Part shown: in pieces, positions 40,301-53,400 of the stretch
Position numbering within the stretch: position 1 is the first letter of the stretch
Layout: every line of letters starts with the position of its first letter
NCBI GenBank assembly: GCA_032622095.1
Contig: CP136063.1
Span: 268,331,426-268,395,425 of the forward strand
Source: Siphonodentalium dalli
Lineage: Eukaryota > Mollusca > Scaphopoda > Gadilida > Siphonodentaliidae
Direction of reading: 5' to 3'
DNA: 64,000 nucleotides
The notes under the pieces: model-generated
What the model was told of the DNA's origin: nothing
The model's database searches: none
The model's input: the letters and a program-made list of their open reading frames with translations, nothing else
Program-made: the position numbers and the translations under genes

Positions 40301-43300
40301 AACAAAATAATTTTATGGTGTTATCGCTTGTTTTGCTTTATATAGTCATGAAACAACGAGAAATTAATTTCTTCTGAGAACAAGTTTTTTAAGTCAGGGT
40401 TTGGGGTGGGGGGGGGGGGGTTAGATGTCCAGGTCAGGATATCTCCACCCCCCCCCTCACAGCACCTACATGACAAACAAATAATCTTATGGTTGTATTG
40501 CTTGTTTTGCTTTATATAGTCATGAAACAACGAGAAATTAATTTCTTCTGAGAACAAGTTTTTTGACTCAGGGTTTGGGGTGGGGAAGATGTCCAAGTCA
40601 AGATATCTTCACCCCACACAGCACCTACATGACAAAAAATAATCTTATGGTTTTATCGCTTGTTTTTGCTTTATATAGTCATGAAGCAGCGAGAAATTAA
40701 CTTCTTCTGAGAACAATTTTTTTGACTCAGGGTTTGGGGTGGGGGGAGATGTCCAGGTCAGGATATCTTCCCCCCACCCAGCGCCTACATGACAAAAAAA
40801 TAATATTATGGTTTTATCGCTTGTTTTGCTTTATGTATTCATGAATCTGCGAGAAATTTACTTCTTCTGAGAACAAGTATTTTGAGTCAGAGTTTGGGGT
40901 TGGGGGAAGGTGTCCAGGTCAGGATATCTCCCCCCCCACCCAGCACCTACATGACTAGAAAATAATCTTATGGTTTGATCGCTTGTTTTTGCTTTATATA
41001 GTCATGAAACAGCGAGAAATTAACTTCTTCTGAGAACAAGTTTTTTGACTCAGGGTTTGGGGTGGGGTGGAAGATGTCCAGGTCAGGATATCTTCCCCCC
41101 ACCCAGCACCTACATGACAAAAAAATAATCTTATGGTTTTTTCGCTTGATTTTGCTTTATATAGTCCTGAAACAGCGAGAAATTAACTTCTTCTGAGAAC
41201 AAGTTTTTTGACTCAGGGTTTGGGATGGGGGAAGATGTCCAGGTCAGGATATCCCCCCCCCCACCCAGCACCTACATGACAAAAAAATAATCTTATGGTT
41301 TTATCGCTTGTTTTGTTTTATATATTCATGAATCTGCGAGAAATTTACTTCTTCTGAGAACAACTTTTTTGAGTCAGTGTTTGGGGTGGGGGGGGGGGGG
41401 GGGGGGTTAGATGTCCAGGTCAGGATGTCCCCCCCCCCCCACCCAGCACATACATGACAAAAAAATAATCTTATGGTTTGATCGCTTGTTTTTGCTTTAT
41501 ATAGTCATGAAACAGCGAGAAATTAATTTCTTCTGAGAACAAGTTTTTTGACTCAGGGTTTGGGGTGGGGTGGGAGATGTCCAGGTCAGGATATCTTCCC
41601 CCACCCACACAGCACCTACATGACTAAAAAATAATCTTATGGTTTGATCGCTTGTTTTTGCTTTATATAGTCATGAATCTGCGAGAAATTTACTTCTTCT
41701 GAGAACAACTTTTTTGAGTCAGGGTTTGGGGTGGGTGGGGAAGATGTCCAGGTCAGGATATCTTCCCCCACCCAGCACCTACATGACAAAAAAATAATCT
41801 TATGGTTTTATCGCTTGTTTTTGCTTTATATAGTCATGAAACAGCGAGAAATTAACTTCTTCTGAGAACAAGTTTTTTGACTCAGGGTTTGGGGTGGGTG
41901 GGAGATGTCCAGGTCAGGATATCTCCACCCCCCCCTTACAGCACCTACATGACAACAAATAATCTTATGGTTGTATTGCTTGTTTTGCTTTATAAAGTCA
42001 TGAAACAGCGAGAAATTAACTTCTTCTGAGAACAAGTTTTTTGACTCAGGGTTTGGGGTGGGGAAGATGTCCAAGTCAGGATATCTTCACCCCACACAGC
42101 ACCTACATGTCAAAAAATAATCTTATGGTTTTATCGCTTGTTTTTGCTTTATATAGTCATGAAGCAGCGAGAAATTAACTTCTTCTGAGAACAAGTTTTT
42201 TGACTCAGGGTTTGGGGTGGGGGGAGATGTCCAGGTCAGGATATCTTCCCCCCACCCAGCGCCTACATGACAAAAAAATAATCTTATGGTTTTAACGCTT
42301 GTTTTTGCTTTATATAGTCATGAAACAGCGAGAAATTAACTTCTTCTGAGAACAAGTTTTTTGACTCAGGGTTTGGGGTGGGGGGGGGGGGGGGTTAGAT
42401 GTCCAGGTCAGGATGTCCCCCCCCCCCCACCCAGCACATACATGACAAAAAAATAATCTTATGGTTTGATCGCTTGTTTTTGCTTTATATAGTCATGAAA
42501 CAGCGAGAAATTAACTTCTTCTGAGAACAAGTTTTTTGACTCAGGGTTTGGGGTGGGGTGGGAGATGTCCAGGTCAGGATATCTTCCCCCACCCAGCACC
42601 TACATGACAAAAAAATAATCTTATGGTTTTTTCGCTTGTTTTTGCTTTATATAGTCATGAAACAGCGAGAAATTAACTTCTTCTGAGAACAAGTTTTTTG
42701 ACTCAGGGTTTGGGGTGGGGGGAGATGTCCAGGTCAGGATATCGTCCCCCACTCAGCACCAACATGACAAAAAAATAATCTTTGGTTTTATTGCTTGATT
42801 TTGCTTTATATAGTCCTGAAACAGCGAGAAATTAACTTCTTCTGAGAACAAGTTTTTTGACTCAGGGTTTGGGGTGGGGTGGGAGATGTCCAGGTCAGGA
42901 CATCTTCCCCCACCCACACAGCACCTACATGACTAGAAAATAATCTTATGGTTTGATCGCTTGTTTTTGCTTTATATAGTCATGAAACAGCGAGAAATTA
43001 ACTTATTCTGAGAACAAGTTTTTTGACTCAGGGTTTGGGGTGGGGTGGGAGATGTCCAGGTCAGGATATCTTCCCCCACCCAGCACCTACATGACAAAAA
43101 AATAATCTTATGGTTTTTTCGCTTGTTTTTGCTTTATATAGTCATGAAACAGCGAGAAATAAACTTCTTCTGAGAACAAGTTTTTTGACTCAGGGTTTGG
43201 GGTGGGGGAAGATGTCCAGGTCAGGATATCGTCCCCCACTCAGCACCTACATGACAAAAAAATAATCTTATGGTTTTATCGCTTGTTTTTGCTTTATATA

Positions 43301-46300
43301 GTCATGAAACAGCGAGAAATTAACTTCTTCTGAGAACAAGTTTTTTGACTCAGGGTTTGGGGTGGGGGGGAGATGTCCAAGTCAGGATATCTTCACCCCA
43401 CACAGCACCTACATGTCAAAAAATAATCTTATGGTTTTATCGCTTGTTTTTGCTTTATATAGTCATGAAGCAGCGAGAAATTAACTTCTTCTGAGAACAA
43501 GTTTTTTGACTCAGGGTTTGGGGTGGGGGGAGATGTCCAGGTCAGGATATCTTCCCCCCACCCAGCGCCTACATGACAAAAAAATAATCTTATGGTTTTA
43601 ACGCTTGTTTTTGCTTTATATAGTCATGAAACAGCGAGAAATTAACTTCTTCTGAGAACAAGTTTTTTGACACAGGGTTTGGGGTGGGGGGGGGGGGGTT
43701 AGATGTCCAGGTCAGGATGTCCCCCCCCCCACCCAGCACATACATGACAAAAAAATAATCTTATGGTTTGATCGCTTGATTTTGCTTTATATAGTCATGA
43801 AACAGCGAGAAATTAACTTCTTCTGAGAACAAGTTTTTTGACTCAGGGTTTGGGGTGGGGTGGGAGATGTCCAGGTCAGGATATCTTCCCCCACCCAGCA
43901 CCTACATGACAAAAAAATAATCTTATGGTTTTTTCGCTTGTTTTTGCTTTATATAGTCATGAAACAGCGAGAAATTAACTTCTTCTGAGAACAAGTTTTT
44001 TGACTCAGGGTTTGGGGTGGGGGGAGATGTCCAGGTCAGGATATCGTCCCCCACTCAGCACCTACATGACAAAAAAATAATCTTTGGTTTTATTGCTTGA
44101 TTTTGCTTTATATAGTCCTGAAACAGCGAGAAATTAACTTCTTCTGAGAACAAGTTTTTTGACTCAGGGTTTGGGGTGGGGTGGGAGATGTCCAGGTCAG
44201 GATATCTTCCCCCACCCACACAGCACCTACATCACTAGAAAATAATCTTATGGTTTGATCACTTGTTTTTGCTTTATATAGTCATGAAACAGCGAGAAAT
44301 TAACTTCTTCTGAGAACAAGTTTTTTGACTCAGGGTTTGGGGTGGGGTGGGAGATGTCCAGGTCAGGATATCTTCCCCCACCCAGCACCTACATGACAAA
44401 AAAATAATCTTATGGTTTTTTCGCTTGTTTTTGCTTTATATAGTCATGAAACAGCGAGAAATTAACTTCTTCTGAGAACAAGTTTTTTGACTCAGGGTTT
44501 GGGGTGGGGGGAGATGTCCAGGTCAGGATATCGTCCCCCACTCAGCACCTACATGACAAAAAAATAATCTTTGGTTTTATTGCTTGATTTTGCTTTATAT
44601 AGTCCTGAAACAGCGAGAAATTAACTTCTTCTGAGAACAAGTTTTTTGACTCAGGGTTTGGGGTGGGGGGGGGGTTAGATGTCCAGGTCAGGATGTCCCC
44701 CCCCACCCAGCACATACATGACAAACAAATAATCTTATGGTTTGATCGCTTGTTTTTGCTTTATATAGTCATGAAACAGCGAGAAATTAACTTCTTCTGA
44801 GAACAAGTTTTTCGACTCAGGGTTTGGGGTGGGGTGGGAGATGTCCAGGTCAGGATAACTTCCCCCACCCAGCACCTACATGACAAAAAAATAATCTTAG
44901 GGTTTTTTCGCTTGTTTTTGCTTTATATAGTCATGAAACAGCGAGAAATTAACTTCTTCTGAGAACAAGTTTTTTGACTCAGGGTTTGGGGTGGGGGGAG
45001 ATGTCCAGGTCAGGATATCGTCCCCCACTCAGCACCTACATGACAAAAAAATAATCTTATGGTTTTATCGCTTGTTTTTGCTTTATATAGTCATGAAACA
45101 GCGAGAAATTAACTTCTTCTGAGAACAAGTTTTTTGACTCAGGGTTTGGGGTGGGTGGGAGATGTCCAGGTCAGGATATCTCCACCCCCCCTTACAGCAC
45201 CTACATGACAAACAAATAATCTTATGGTTGTATTGCTTGTTTTGCTTTATATAGTCATGAAACAGCGAGAAATTAACTTCTTCTGAGAACAAGTTTTTTG
45301 ACTCAGGGTTTGGGGTGGGGAAGATGTCCAAGTCAGGATATCTTCACCCCACACAGCACCTACATGTCAAAAAATAATCTTATGGTTTTATCGCTTGTTT
45401 TTGCTTTATATAGTCATGAAGCAGCGAGAAATTAACTTCTTCTGAGAACAAGTTTTTTGACTCAGGGTTTGGGGTGGGGGGAGATGTCCAGGTCAGGATA
45501 TCTTCCCCCCACCCAGCGCCTACATGACAAAAAAATAATCTTATGGTTTTAACGCTTGTTTTTGCTTTATATAGTCATGAAACAGCGAGAAATTAACTTC
45601 TTCTGAGAACAAGTTTTTTGACTCAGGGTTTGGGGTGGGGGGGGGGGTTAGATGTCCAGGTCAGGATGTCCCCCCCCCACCCAGCACATACATGACAAAA
45701 AATAATCTTATGGTTTGATCGCTTGTTTTTGCTTTATATAGTCATGAAACAGCGAGAAATTAACTTCTTCTGAGAACAAGTTTTTTGACTCAGGGTTTGG
45801 GGTGGGGTGGGAGATGTCCAGGTCAGGATATCTTCCCCCACCCAGCACCTACATGACAAAAAAATAATCTTATGGTTTTTTCGCTTATTTTTGCTTTATA
45901 TAGTCATGAAACAGCGAGAAATTAACTTCTTCTGAGAACAAGTTTTTTGACTCAGGGTTTGGGGTGGGGGGAGATGTCCAGGTCAGGATATCGTCCCCCA
46001 CTCAGCACCTACATGACAAAAAAATAATCTTTGGTTTTATTGCTTGATTTTGCTTTATATAGTCCTGAAACAGCGAGAAATTAACTTCTTCTGAGAACAA
46101 GTTTTTTGACTCAGGGTTTGGGGTGGGGTGGGAGATGTCCAGGTCAGGATATCTTCCCCCACCCACACAGCACCTACATGACTAGAAAATAATCTTATGG
46201 TTTGATCGCTTGTTTTTGCTTTATATAGTCATGAAACAGCGAGAAATTAACTTCTTCTGAGAACAAGTTTTTCGACTCAGGGTTTGGGGTGGGGTGGGAG

Positions 46301-49300
46301 ATGTCCAGGTCAGGATATCTTCCCCCACCCAGCACCTACATGACAAAAAAATAATCTTATGGTTTTTTCGCTTGTTTTTGCTTTATATAGTCATGAAACA
46401 GCGAGAAATTAACTTCTTCTGAGAACAAGTTTTTTGACTCAGGGTTTGGGGTGGGGGGAGATGTCCAGGTCAGGATATCGTCCCCCACTCAGCACCTACA
46501 TGACAAAAAAATAATCTTTGGTTTTATTGCTTGATTTTGCTTTATATAGTCCTGAAACAGCGAGAAATTAACTTCTTCTGAGAACAAGTTTTTTGACTCA
46601 GGGTTTGGGGTGGGGTGGGAGATGTCCAGGTCAGGATATCTTCCCCCACCCACACAGCACCTACATGACTAGAAAATAATCTTATGGTTTGATCGCTTGT
46701 TTTTGCTTTATATAGTCATGAAACAGCGAGAAATTAACTTCTTCTGAGAACAAGTTTTTTGACTCAGGGTTTGGGGTGGGGTGGGAGATGTCCAGGTCAG
46801 GATATCTTCCCCCACCCAGCACCTACATGACAAAAAAATAATCTTATGGTTTTTTCGCTTGTTTTTGCTTTATATAGTCATGAAACAGCGAGAAATTAAC
46901 TTCTTCTGAGAACAAGTTTTTTGACTCAGGGTTTGGGGTGGGGGGAGAGGTCCAGGTCAGGATATCGTCCCCCACTCAGCTCCTACATGACAAAAAAATA
47001 ATCTTATGGTTTTATCGCTTGTTTTTGCTTTATATAGTCATGAAACAGCGAGAAATTAACTTCTTCTGAGAACAAGTTTTTTGACTCAGGGTTTGGGGTG
47101 GGTGGGAGATGTCCAGGTCAGGATATCTCCACCCCCCTTACAGCACCTACATGACAAACAAATAATCTTATGGTTGTATTGCTTGTTTTGCTTTATATAG
47201 TCATGAAACAGCGAGAAATTAACTTCTTCTGAGAACAAGTTTTTTGACTCAGGGTTTGGGGTGGGGAAGATGTCCAAGTCAGGATATCTTCACCCCACAC
47301 AGCACCTACATGTCAAAAAATAATCTTATGGTTTTATCGCTTGTTTTTGCTTTATATAGTCATGAAGCAGCGAGAAATTAACTTCTTCTGAGAACAAGTT
47401 TTTTGACTCAGGGTTTGGGGTGGGGGGAGATGTCCAGGTCAGGATATCTTCCCCCCACCCAGCGCCTACATGACAAAAAAATAATCTTATGGTTTTAACG
47501 CTTGTTTTTGCTTTATATAGTCATGAAACAGCGAGAAATTAACTTCTTCTGAGAACAAGTTTTTTGACTCAGGGTTTGGGGTGGGGGGGGGGGGGGTTAG
47601 ATGTCCAGTTTAGGATGTCCCCCCCCCACCCAGCACATACATGACAAAAAAATAATCTTATGGTTTGATCGCTTGTTTTTGCTTTATATAGTCATGAAAC
47701 AGCGAGAAATTAACTTCTTCTGAGAACAAGTTTTTTGACTCAGGGTTTGGGGTGGGGTGGGATATGTCCAGGTCAGGATATCTTCCCACACCCAGCACCT
47801 ACATGACAAAAAAATAATCTTATGGTTTTTTCGCTTGTTTTTGCTTTATATAGTCATGAAACAGCGAGAAATTAACTTCTTCTGAGAACAAGTTTTTTGA
47901 CTCAGGGTTTGGGGTGGGGGGAGATGTCCAGGTCAGGATATCGTCCCCCACTCAGCACCTACATGACAAAAAAATAATCTTTGGTTTTATTGCTTGATTT
48001 TGCTTTATATAGTCCTGAAACAGCGAGAAATTAACTTCTTCTGAGAACAAGTTTTTTGACTCAGGGTTTGGGGTGGGGGGAGATGTCCAGGTCAGGATAT
48101 CGTCCCCCACTCAGCACCTACATGTCAAAAAAATAATCTTTGGTTTTATTGCTTGTTTTTGCTTTATATAGTCATGAAACAGCAAGAAATTAACTTCTTC
48201 AGAGAACAAGTTTTTTGATTCAGGGTTTGGGATGGGGGAAGATGTCCAGGTCAGGATATTCCCCCCCCCCACCCAGCACCTACATGACAAAAAAATAATC
48301 TTATGGTTTTATCGCTTGTTTTGTTTTATATATTCATGAATCTGCGAGAAATTTACTTCTTCTGAGAACAACTTTTTTGAGTCAGGGTTTGGGGTGGGTG
48401 GGAAAGATGTCCAGGTCAGGATATCTTCCCCCACCCAGCACCTACATGACAAAAAAATAATCTTATGGTTTTATCGCTTGTTTTTGCTTTATATAGTCAT
48501 GAAACAGCGAGAAATTAACTTCTTCTGAGAACAAGTTTTTTGACTCAGGGTTTGGGGTGGGTGGGAGATGTCCAGGTCAGGATATCTCCACCCCCCTCAC
48601 AGCACCTACCTGACAAACAAATAATCTTATGGTTGTATTGCTTGTTTTACTTTATATAGTCATGAAACTGCGAGAAATTAACTTCTTCTGAGAACAAGTT
48701 TTTTGACTCAGGGTTTGGGGTGGGGAAGATGTCCAAGTCAGGATATCTTCACCCCACACAGCACCTACATGACAAAAAATAATCTTATGGTTTTATCGCT
48801 TGTTTTTGCTTTATATAGTCATGAAGCAGCGAGAAATTAACTTCTTCTGAGAACAAGTTTTTTGACTCAGGGTTTGGGGTGGGGGGAGATGTCCAGGTCA
48901 GGATATCTTCCCCCCACCCAGCGCCTACATGACAAAAAAATAATCTTATGGTTTTAACGCTTGTTTTTGCTTTATATAGTCATGAAACAGCGAGAAATTA
49001 ACTTCTTCTGAGAACAAGTTGTTTGGCTCAGGGTTTGGGGTGGGGGGAGATGTCCAGGTCAGGATATCGTCCCCCACTCAGCACCTACATGACAAAAAAA
49101 TAATCTTTGGTTTTATTGCTTGTTTTTGCTTTATATAGTCATGAAACAGCAAGAAATTAACTTCTTCAGAGAACAAGTTTTTTGATTCAGATTTGGATGG
49201 GGGAAGATGTACAGGTCAGGATATTCCCCCCCCCCCCACCCAGCACCTACATGACAAAAAAATAATCTTATGGTTTTATCGCTTGTTTTGTTTCATATAT

Positions 49301-50481
49301 CCTGGGGTGGGAGATGTCCAGGTCAGGATATCTTCCCCCACCCAGCACCTACATGGCAACAAAATAATCTTATGGTTTTATCGCTTGTTTTGCTTTATAT
49401 AGTCATGAAACAGCGAGAAATTTACTTCTTCTGAGAACAAGTTTTTTGGGTCAGGGTTTGGGGTGGGGAGAAGATGTCCAGGTCAGGATATCTTTCCCCA
49501 CCCAGCACCTACATGGCAACAAAATAATCTTATGGTTTTATCGCTTGTTTTGCTTTATATAGTCATGAAACAGCGAGAAATTAACTTCTTCTGAGAAAAA
49601 GTTTTTTGAGTAAGGGTTTGGGATGGGGGAGATGTCCAGGTCAGGATATCTCCCCACCCAGCACCTACATGACAAAAAAATAATCTTATGGTTTTATCGC
49701 TTGTTTTGCTTTATATAGTCAAGAAACAGCGAGAAATTTACTTCTTCTGAGAACAAGTTTTTTGGGTCAGCGTTGGGGTGGGGGGAGTCAAGGTCAGGAT
49801 ATGTCCCCCCACCCAGCACCTACATGACAAAAAAATAATCTTATGGTTTTATCGCTTGTTTTGCTTTATATAGTCATGAAACAGCGAGAAATTAACTTCT
49901 TCTGATAACAAGTATTTTGAGTCAGGGTTTGGGGTGGGGGGAGATGTCCAGGTCAGGATATCTTCCCCCCACCCAGCACCTACATGACAAAAAAATAATC
50001 TTATGGTTTTATCGCTTGTTTTTTCTTTATATAGTCATGAAACAGCGAGAAATTAACTTCTTCAGAGAACAAGTTTTTTGAGTCAGGGTTTGGTATGGGG
50101 GAAGATGTCAAGTTCAGGATATCTTCCCACCATGCAGCACCTACATGACAACAAAATAATTTTATGGTGTTATCGCTTCTTTTGCTTTATATAGTCATGA
50201 AACAACGAGAAATTAATTTCTTCTGAGAACAAGTTTTTTAAGTCAGGGTTTGGGGTGGGGGGGGGGGGGGGGGTTAGATGTCCAGGTCAGGATGTCCCCC
50301 CCCCACCCAGCACCTACATGACAAAAAAATAATCTTATGGTTTTATCGCTTGTTTTGCTTTATGTATTCATGAATCTGCGAGAAATTTACTTCTTCTGAG
50401 AACAAGTATTTTGAGTCAGAGTTTGGGGTTGGGGGAAGATGTCCAGGTCAGGATATCTCCCCCCCCCACCCAGCACCTACA
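31358..50481. repeat. Higher-order repeat domain C, two copies of ~9.5 kb
   Basis: The same mark occurs at 31358, 40952 and 50482, giving units of 9594 and 9530 bp. Long inner blocks correspond at nearly constant offset: GGACATCTTCCCCCACCCAC at 34253 and 42897, and the short monomer at 39451 and 49301. The offset changes along the block, so monomer gains and losses have occurred. Nested within are 1.3-kb, eight-monomer duplications (34253 and 35551, 35218 and 36531) and a 1.39-kb duplication (about 37000-38390 copied to 38390-39780). Confidence 0.75.
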
Positions 50482-53400
50482 TGACTAGAAAATAATCTTA
50501 TGGTTTTTTCGCTTGATTTTGCTTTATATAGTCCTGAAACAGCGAGAAATTAACTTCTTCTGAGAACAAGTTTTTTGACTCAGGGTTTGGGGTGGGGGGA
50601 GATGTCCAGGTCAGGATATCGTCCCCCACTCAGCACCTACATGACAAAAAAATAATCTTTGGTTTTATTGCTTGTTTTTGCTTTATATAGTCATGAAACA
50701 GCAAGAAATTAACTTCTTCAGAGAACAAGTTTTTTGATTCAGGGTTTGGGATGGGGGAAGATGTCCAGGTCAGGATATCCCCCCCCCCACCCAGCACCTA
50801 CATGACAAAAAAATAATCTTATGGTTTTATCGCTTGTTTTGTTTTATATATTCATGAATCTGCGAGAAATTTACTTCTTCTGAGAACAACTTTTTTGAGT
50901 CAGGGTTTGGGGTGGGTGGGGAAGATGTCCAGGTCAGGATATCTTCCCCCACCCAGCACCTACATGACAAAAAAATAATCTTATGGTTTTATCGCTTGTT
51001 TTTGCTTTATATAGTCATGAAACAGCGAGAAATTAACTTCTTCTGAGAACAAGTTTTTTGACTCAGGGTTTGGGGTAGGTGGGAGATGTCCAGGTCAGGA
51101 TATCTCCACCCCCCCTCACAGCACCTACATGACAAACAAATAATCTTATGGTTGTATTGCTTGTTTTGCTTTATATAGTCATGAAGCAGCGAGAAATTAA
51201 CTTCTTCTGAGAACAAGTTTTTTGACTCAGGGTTTGGGGTGGGGGGAGATGTCCAGGTCAGGATATCTTCCCCCCACCCAGCGCCTACATGACAAAAAAA
51301 TAATCTTATGGTTTTAACGCTTGTTTTTGCTTTATATAGTCATGAAACAGCGAGAAATTAACTTCTTCTGAGAACAAGTTTTTTGACTCAGGGTTTGGGG
51401 TGGGGGGAGATGTCCAGGTCAGGATATCGTCCCCCACTCAGCACCTACATGACAAAAAAATAATCTTTGGTTTTATTGCTTGATTTTGCTTTATATAGTC
51501 CTGAAACAGCGAGAAATTAACATCTTCTGAGAACAAGTTTTTTGACTCAGGGTTTGGGGTGGGGGGAGATGTCCAGGTCAGGATATCGTCCCCCACTCAG
51601 CACCTACATGACAAAAAAATAATCTTTGGTTTTATTGCTTGTTTTTGCTTTATATAGTCATGAAACAGCAAGAAATTAACTTCTTCAGAGAACAAGTTTT
51701 TTGATTCAGGGTTTGGGATGGGGGAAGATGTCCAGGTCAGGATATCCCCCCCCCCCCACCCAGCACCTACATGACAAAAAAATAATCTTATGGTTTTATC
51801 GCTTGTTTTGTTTTATATATTCATGAATCTGCGAGAAATTTACTTCTTCTGAGAACAACTTTTTTGAGTCAGGGTTTGGGGTGGGTGGGGAAGATGTCCA
51901 GGTCAGGATATCTTTCCCCACCCAGCACCTACATGGCAACAAAATAATCTTATGGTTTTATCGCTTGTTTTTGCTTTATATAGTCATGAAACAGCGATAA
52001 ATTAACTTCTTCTGAGAACAAGTTTTTTGACTCAGGGTTTGGGGTAGGTGGGAGATGTCCAGGTCAGGATATCTCCACCCCCCCCTCACAGCACCTACAT
52101 GACAAACAAATAATCTTATGGTTGTATTGCTTGTTTTGCTTTATATAGTCATGAAACAGCGAGAAATTAACTTCTTCTGAGAACAAGTTTTTTGACTCAG
52201 GGTTTGGGGTGGGGAAGATGTCCAAGTCAGGATATCTTCACCCCACACAGCACCTACATGTCAAAAAATAATCTTATGGTTTTATCGCTCGTTTTTGCTT
52301 TATATAGTCATGAAGCAGCGAGAAATTAACTTCTTCTGAGAACAAGTTTTTTGACTCAGGGTTTGGGGTGGGGGGAGATGTCCAGGTCAGGATATCTTCC
52401 CCCCACCCAGCGCCTACATGACAAAAAAATAATCTTATGGTTTTAACGCTTGTTTTTGCTTTATATAGTCATGAAACAGCGAGAAATTAACTTCTTCTGA
52501 GAACAAGTTTTTTGACTCAGGGTTTGGGGTGGGGGGGGGGGGTTAGATGTCCAGGTCAGGATGTCCCCCCCCCCCACCCAGCACATATATGACAAAAAAA
52601 TAATCTTATGGTTTGATCGCTTGTTTTTGCTTTATATAGTCATGAAACAGCGAGAAATTAACTTCTTCTGAGAACAAGTTTTTTGACTCAGGGTTTGGGT
52701 TGGGGTGGGAGATGTCCAGGTCAGGATATCTTCCCCCACCCACACAGCACCTACATGACTAGAAAATATTCTTATGGTTTGATCGCTTGTTTTTGCTTTA
52801 TATAGTCATGAAACAGCGAGAAATTAACTTCTTCTGAGAACAAGTTTTTTGACTCAGGGTTTGGGGTGGGGTGGGAGATGTCCAGGTCAGGATATCTTCC
52901 CCCACCCAGCACCTACATGACTAGAAAATAATCTTATGGTTTTTTCGCTTGTTTTTGCTTTATATAGTCATGAAACAGCGAGAAATTAACTTCTTCTGAG
53001 AACAAGTTTTTTGACTCAGGGTTTGGGGTGGGGGGAGATGTCCAGGTCAGGATATCGTCCCCCACTCAGCACCTACATGACAAAAAAATAATCTTTGGTT
53101 TTATTGCTTGATTTTGCTTTATATAGTCCTGAAACAGCGAGAAATTAACTTCTTCTGAGAACAAGTTTTTTGACTCAGGGTTTGGGGTGGGGGGAGATGT
53201 CCAGGTCAGGATATCGTCCCCCACTCAGCACCTACATGACAAAAAAATAATCTTTGGTTTTATTGCTTGTTTTTGCTTTATATAGTCATGAAACAGCAAG
53301 AAATTAACTTCTTCAGAGAACAAGTTTTTTGATTCAGGGTTTGAGATGGGGGAAGATGTCCAGGTCAGGATATCCCCCCCCCCCCACCCAGCACCTACAT

